Shown here: piece by piece, positions 5,184-6,812 of the stretch
Position numbering within the stretch: the first letter of the stretch is position 1
Layout: every line of letters starts with the position of its first letter
NCBI GenBank assembly: GCA_003446605.1
Contig: DMDF01000100.1
Location: 1 to 6,812 of the forward strand
Reading direction: 5' to 3'
DNA: 6,812 nt
Origin: Anaerolineaceae bacterium
Lineage (GTDB): Bacteria > Chloroflexota > Anaerolineae > Anaerolineales > Anaerolineaceae
Notes under the pieces: model-generated
What the model saw: the letters and a program-made list of their open reading frames with translations, nothing else
Databases searched by the model: none
What the model was told of the DNA's origin: nothing
Program-made: the position numbers and the translations under genes

Positions 5184-6395
5184 ATGGATTTTGATGTGAT
5201 ACAGTCGCTTTTAAGGCATGATGAAACAGGGAAAATTGTCTTGTTAGTTATGGATGGTTTGGGTGGTTTACCGATGGAAGAGGGTGGGGAAACAGAATTA
5301 GAAGCTGCACATACACCCAATATGGATGCTTTGGCAAAAAAGAGCATGCTGGGGCTGCACCAGGGTATTCGCACAGGGATAACGCCTGGAAGCGGACCAG
5401 CTCATTTGTCGTTGTTTGGCTATGACCCGCTGGAGTATAAAGTTGGACGCGGGGTGCTCTCGGCATTAGGGATAGATTTTGATTTAAAAAGAACCGATGT
5501 TGCTGCTCGTGGTAATTTTTGTACTGTCGATGAGCAGGGCAGGGTAACAGATCGTCGCGCGGGCCGGATTCCTACCGAGATTTCAGACCGTTTGTGTGAA
5601 TTGTTAAATGAAAAGGTTAAGATCCCTGGCGTCGAGGTCTTTTTGAGGACAGTTAAGGAATATCGTTTCCTTTTAGTCATTCGCGGTGAAGGGCTGAGCT
5701 CAAATATTGAGGAAACGGATCCTCAGGTTACAGGTGAAAAGCCGCTGCTTGCCAAAGCGCTGGACAAAGAATCAGAGAAGGCGGCTGAAATTGTGCAGGA
5801 ATTTGTACGTCAAGCGGAAAAGATCCTGGCAGACGAGAGTCCAGCCAATATGCTGCTCTTACGAGGCTTCGCGCAATGGCCGGATTGGCCGATGTTTCCT
5901 GAAGTTTTTGGATTGAAATCCCTTGCTATTGCTATGTATCCCATGTACCGTGGTGTTGCCAAACTGGTAGGAATGGATAGTCCACCTGCTTCACATTCAT
6001 ATGAAGAAGAAATTGATTTGCTTGAGAAAGAGTGGGATAACTACGATTTCTTCTTTGTCCATATAAAAAAGACGGATAGTTATGGGGAAGATGGCAACTT
6101 TGAAAATAAGGTAGGTGAGATCGAAAAGGTAGATGCCTTGCTGCCGAGAATTCTTGCACTTGATCCTTCTGTACTGATCATTACCGGTGACCACAGCACA
6201 CCTTGTGCGATGAAGTACCACAGCTGGCATCCAGTACCCGTTTTGTTCTACTCAAAATTGAGTCGACCAGATGGGATTGACAGCTTTGGAGAACGCGCCT
6301 GCTTAACAGGCGGCTTAGGATCACGGTTCCCTGCCTATGAGTTGATGCCTTTAGCTTTAGCCCACGCCAACAGGTTGGAAAAATTTGGCGCTTAG
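5184..6395 (+). CDS. apgM: 2,3-bisphosphoglycerate-independent phosphoglycerate mutase, archaeal (ApgM) type
   Basis: This enzyme interconverts 3- and 2-phosphoglycerate in glycolysis and gluconeogenesis in the cytoplasm, using two metal ions and a phosphoserine intermediate (alkaline phosphatase superfamily). The 403-residue length is normal for ApgM, against about 510 for GpmI. Seen: LLVMDGLGGLP with metal ligand Asp24; AAHTPNMDALA at 41-51; GITPGSGPAHLSLFGYDP at 65-82 with predicted nucleophile Ser70; VGRGVLSALGI at 87-97; VHIKKTDSYGEDGNFENKV at 292-310 with Asp298; ITGDHSTPC at 333-341 with Asp336 and His337; and HSWHPVPVLF at 346-355 with a His ligand. The position four after Asp298, a His in GpmI-type enzymes, is Glu302 here. 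The gene is monocistronic by layout: its own promoter upstream and a strong hairpin 34 nt after the TAG. It is unrelated to the polysaccharide genes. Confidence 0.95.
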   Translation: MDFDVIQSLLRHDETGKIVLLVMDGLGGLPMEEGGETELEAAHTPNMDALAKKSMLGLHQGIRTGITPGSGPAHLSLFGYDPLEYKVGRGVLSALGIDFDLKRTDVAARGNFCTVDEQGRVTDRRAGRIPTEISDRLCELLNEKVKIPGVEVFLRTVKEYRFLLVIRGEGLSSNIEETDPQVTGEKPLLAKALDKESEKAAEIVQEFVRQAEKILADESPANMLLLRGFAQWPDWPMFPEVFGLKSLAIAMYPMYRGVAKLVGMDSPPASHSYEEEIDLLEKEWDNYDFFFVHIKKTDSYGEDGNFENKVGEIEKVDALLPRILALDPSVLIITGDHSTPCAMKYHSWHPVPVLFYSKLSRPDGIDSFGERACLTGGLGSRFPAYELMPLALAHANRLEKFGA

Positions 6396-6428
6396 TTAAC
6401 TGATAATAAACAGCATATTTATTAAACG

Positions 6429-6463
6429 AAAGGACCAGCAAAATATCCGCTGGTCCTTTTTCT
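6429..6463 (+). terminator. Intrinsic terminator after apgM, possibly bidirectional
   Basis: An exact 11-bp stem (AAAGGACCAGC at 6429-6439, GCTGGTCCTTT at 6449-6459) with a 9-nt loop runs into a T-rich tract (TTTTTCTT from 6457). On the minus strand the same stem is followed by CGTTTAATAAA, a weaker T tract. It lies between convergent genes and could end both transcripts. Confidence 0.9.
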
Positions 6464-6488
6464 TCGAGAAAATTAAATATGTCTGGAT

Positions 6489-6812
6489 CTAATGTTCTCG
6501 GAATTCTACCAATTGATACATGTCCGGTCGTCTGTCTTTGAATAAATCATTTTGAGGATTTAAATTTTTGTCGAGAGCATCATTGGGATCGATGGTTATA
6601 ATATGAACTGTCGCTTTGTCTTTCGGGCCTCTGTAACGAATTGCACCTGAAGGATCCGTCATTTGCGATATACCAGTAAAGGTTAACCTCATATCTTCCA
6701 TTTTTTCCGTCCCAATTCGATTTGCGGTGATGGTGAAAACCCTGTTTTCAATTGATCGGGTCACCATTGCATTCTGGCAATAGGGCAGCACGAGATTCGC
6801 CGGGTGTGCAAT
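6489..6812 (-). CDS. Nitrilase-superfamily carbon-nitrogen hydrolase, C-terminal part (runs off right edge)
   Basis: Nitrilase-fold enzymes hydrolyse C-N bonds of nitriles, amides or carbamoyl groups with a Glu-Lys-Cys triad. The frame stays open to the window edge, so 107 residues are visible, beginning IAHPANLVLPYCQ; the GTG at 6791 is an internal Val, not a start. Seen, numbering from the first visible residue: HPANLVLPYCQNAMVTRSIENRVFTITANRIGTE at 3-36, with the conserved Arg19, Glu22-Asn23 and Asn31 pattern of the family; FTGISQMTDPSGAIRYRGP at about 45-63, the usual G-x-S-x-I/M-x-x-P-x-G block; and the C-terminal NDLFKDRRPDMY. The Glu, Lys and Cys of the triad lie outside the window, so activity and substrate cannot be judged. 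It is convergent with apgM and shares its terminator region. Confidence 0.88.
   Translation of the reverse strand: MAHPANLVLPYCQNAMVTRSIENRVFTITANRIGTEKMEDMRLTFTGISQMTDPSGAIRYRGPKDKATVHIITIDPNDALDKNLNPQNDLFKDRRPDMYQLVEFREH

Overview
The window looks like a bacterial chromosome segment, most likely from Chloroflexota (class Anaerolineae or a relative). This rests on three things seen together: a secreted protein with a long Thr-Pro/Asp-Glu-Phe repeat linker and a C-terminal membrane anchor, a bacterial ApgM-type phosphoglycerate mutase, and a lipoprotein with a Thr/Pro/Ser/Glu-rich spacer. The taxonomic call is inference. Coding density is ordinary, and intergenic DNA is very AT-rich.

Layout. 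Positions 1-4806 are all on the minus strand; in transcription order the genes are a surface protein (4806-3694), a lipoprotein with a possible degenerate sortase-like domain (3614-2799), wzm (2706-1891), wzt (1913-1101), rmlC (954-406) and rmlB (409 to beyond the left edge). Positions 4807-5183 are a divergent, AT-rich promoter region with good sigma-70-like boxes in both directions and two palindromes between them. apgM (5184-6395) is on the plus strand and ends at a strong hairpin terminator, which it shares with a convergent, 5'-truncated nitrilase-superfamily gene (6812-6489, minus strand).

How the genes fit together. RmlB and RmlC are two of the steps from dTDP-glucose to dTDP-L-rhamnose, and Wzm/Wzt form an ABC-2 exporter for a lipid-linked polysaccharide. 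The left half is therefore an envelope polysaccharide locus, probably for a rhamnose-containing glycan. The two genes upstream encode exported envelope proteins: one secreted and tail-anchored with a repetitive stalk, the other a lipoprotein whose C-terminal half carries His, Cys and Arg in sortase-like order. They may form a surface-protein pair, which is the most interesting hypothesis here. The right half (glycolytic mutase and nitrilase) is housekeeping and apparently unrelated.

No tRNA, rRNA, CRISPR array, insertion sequence or phage gene was seen.
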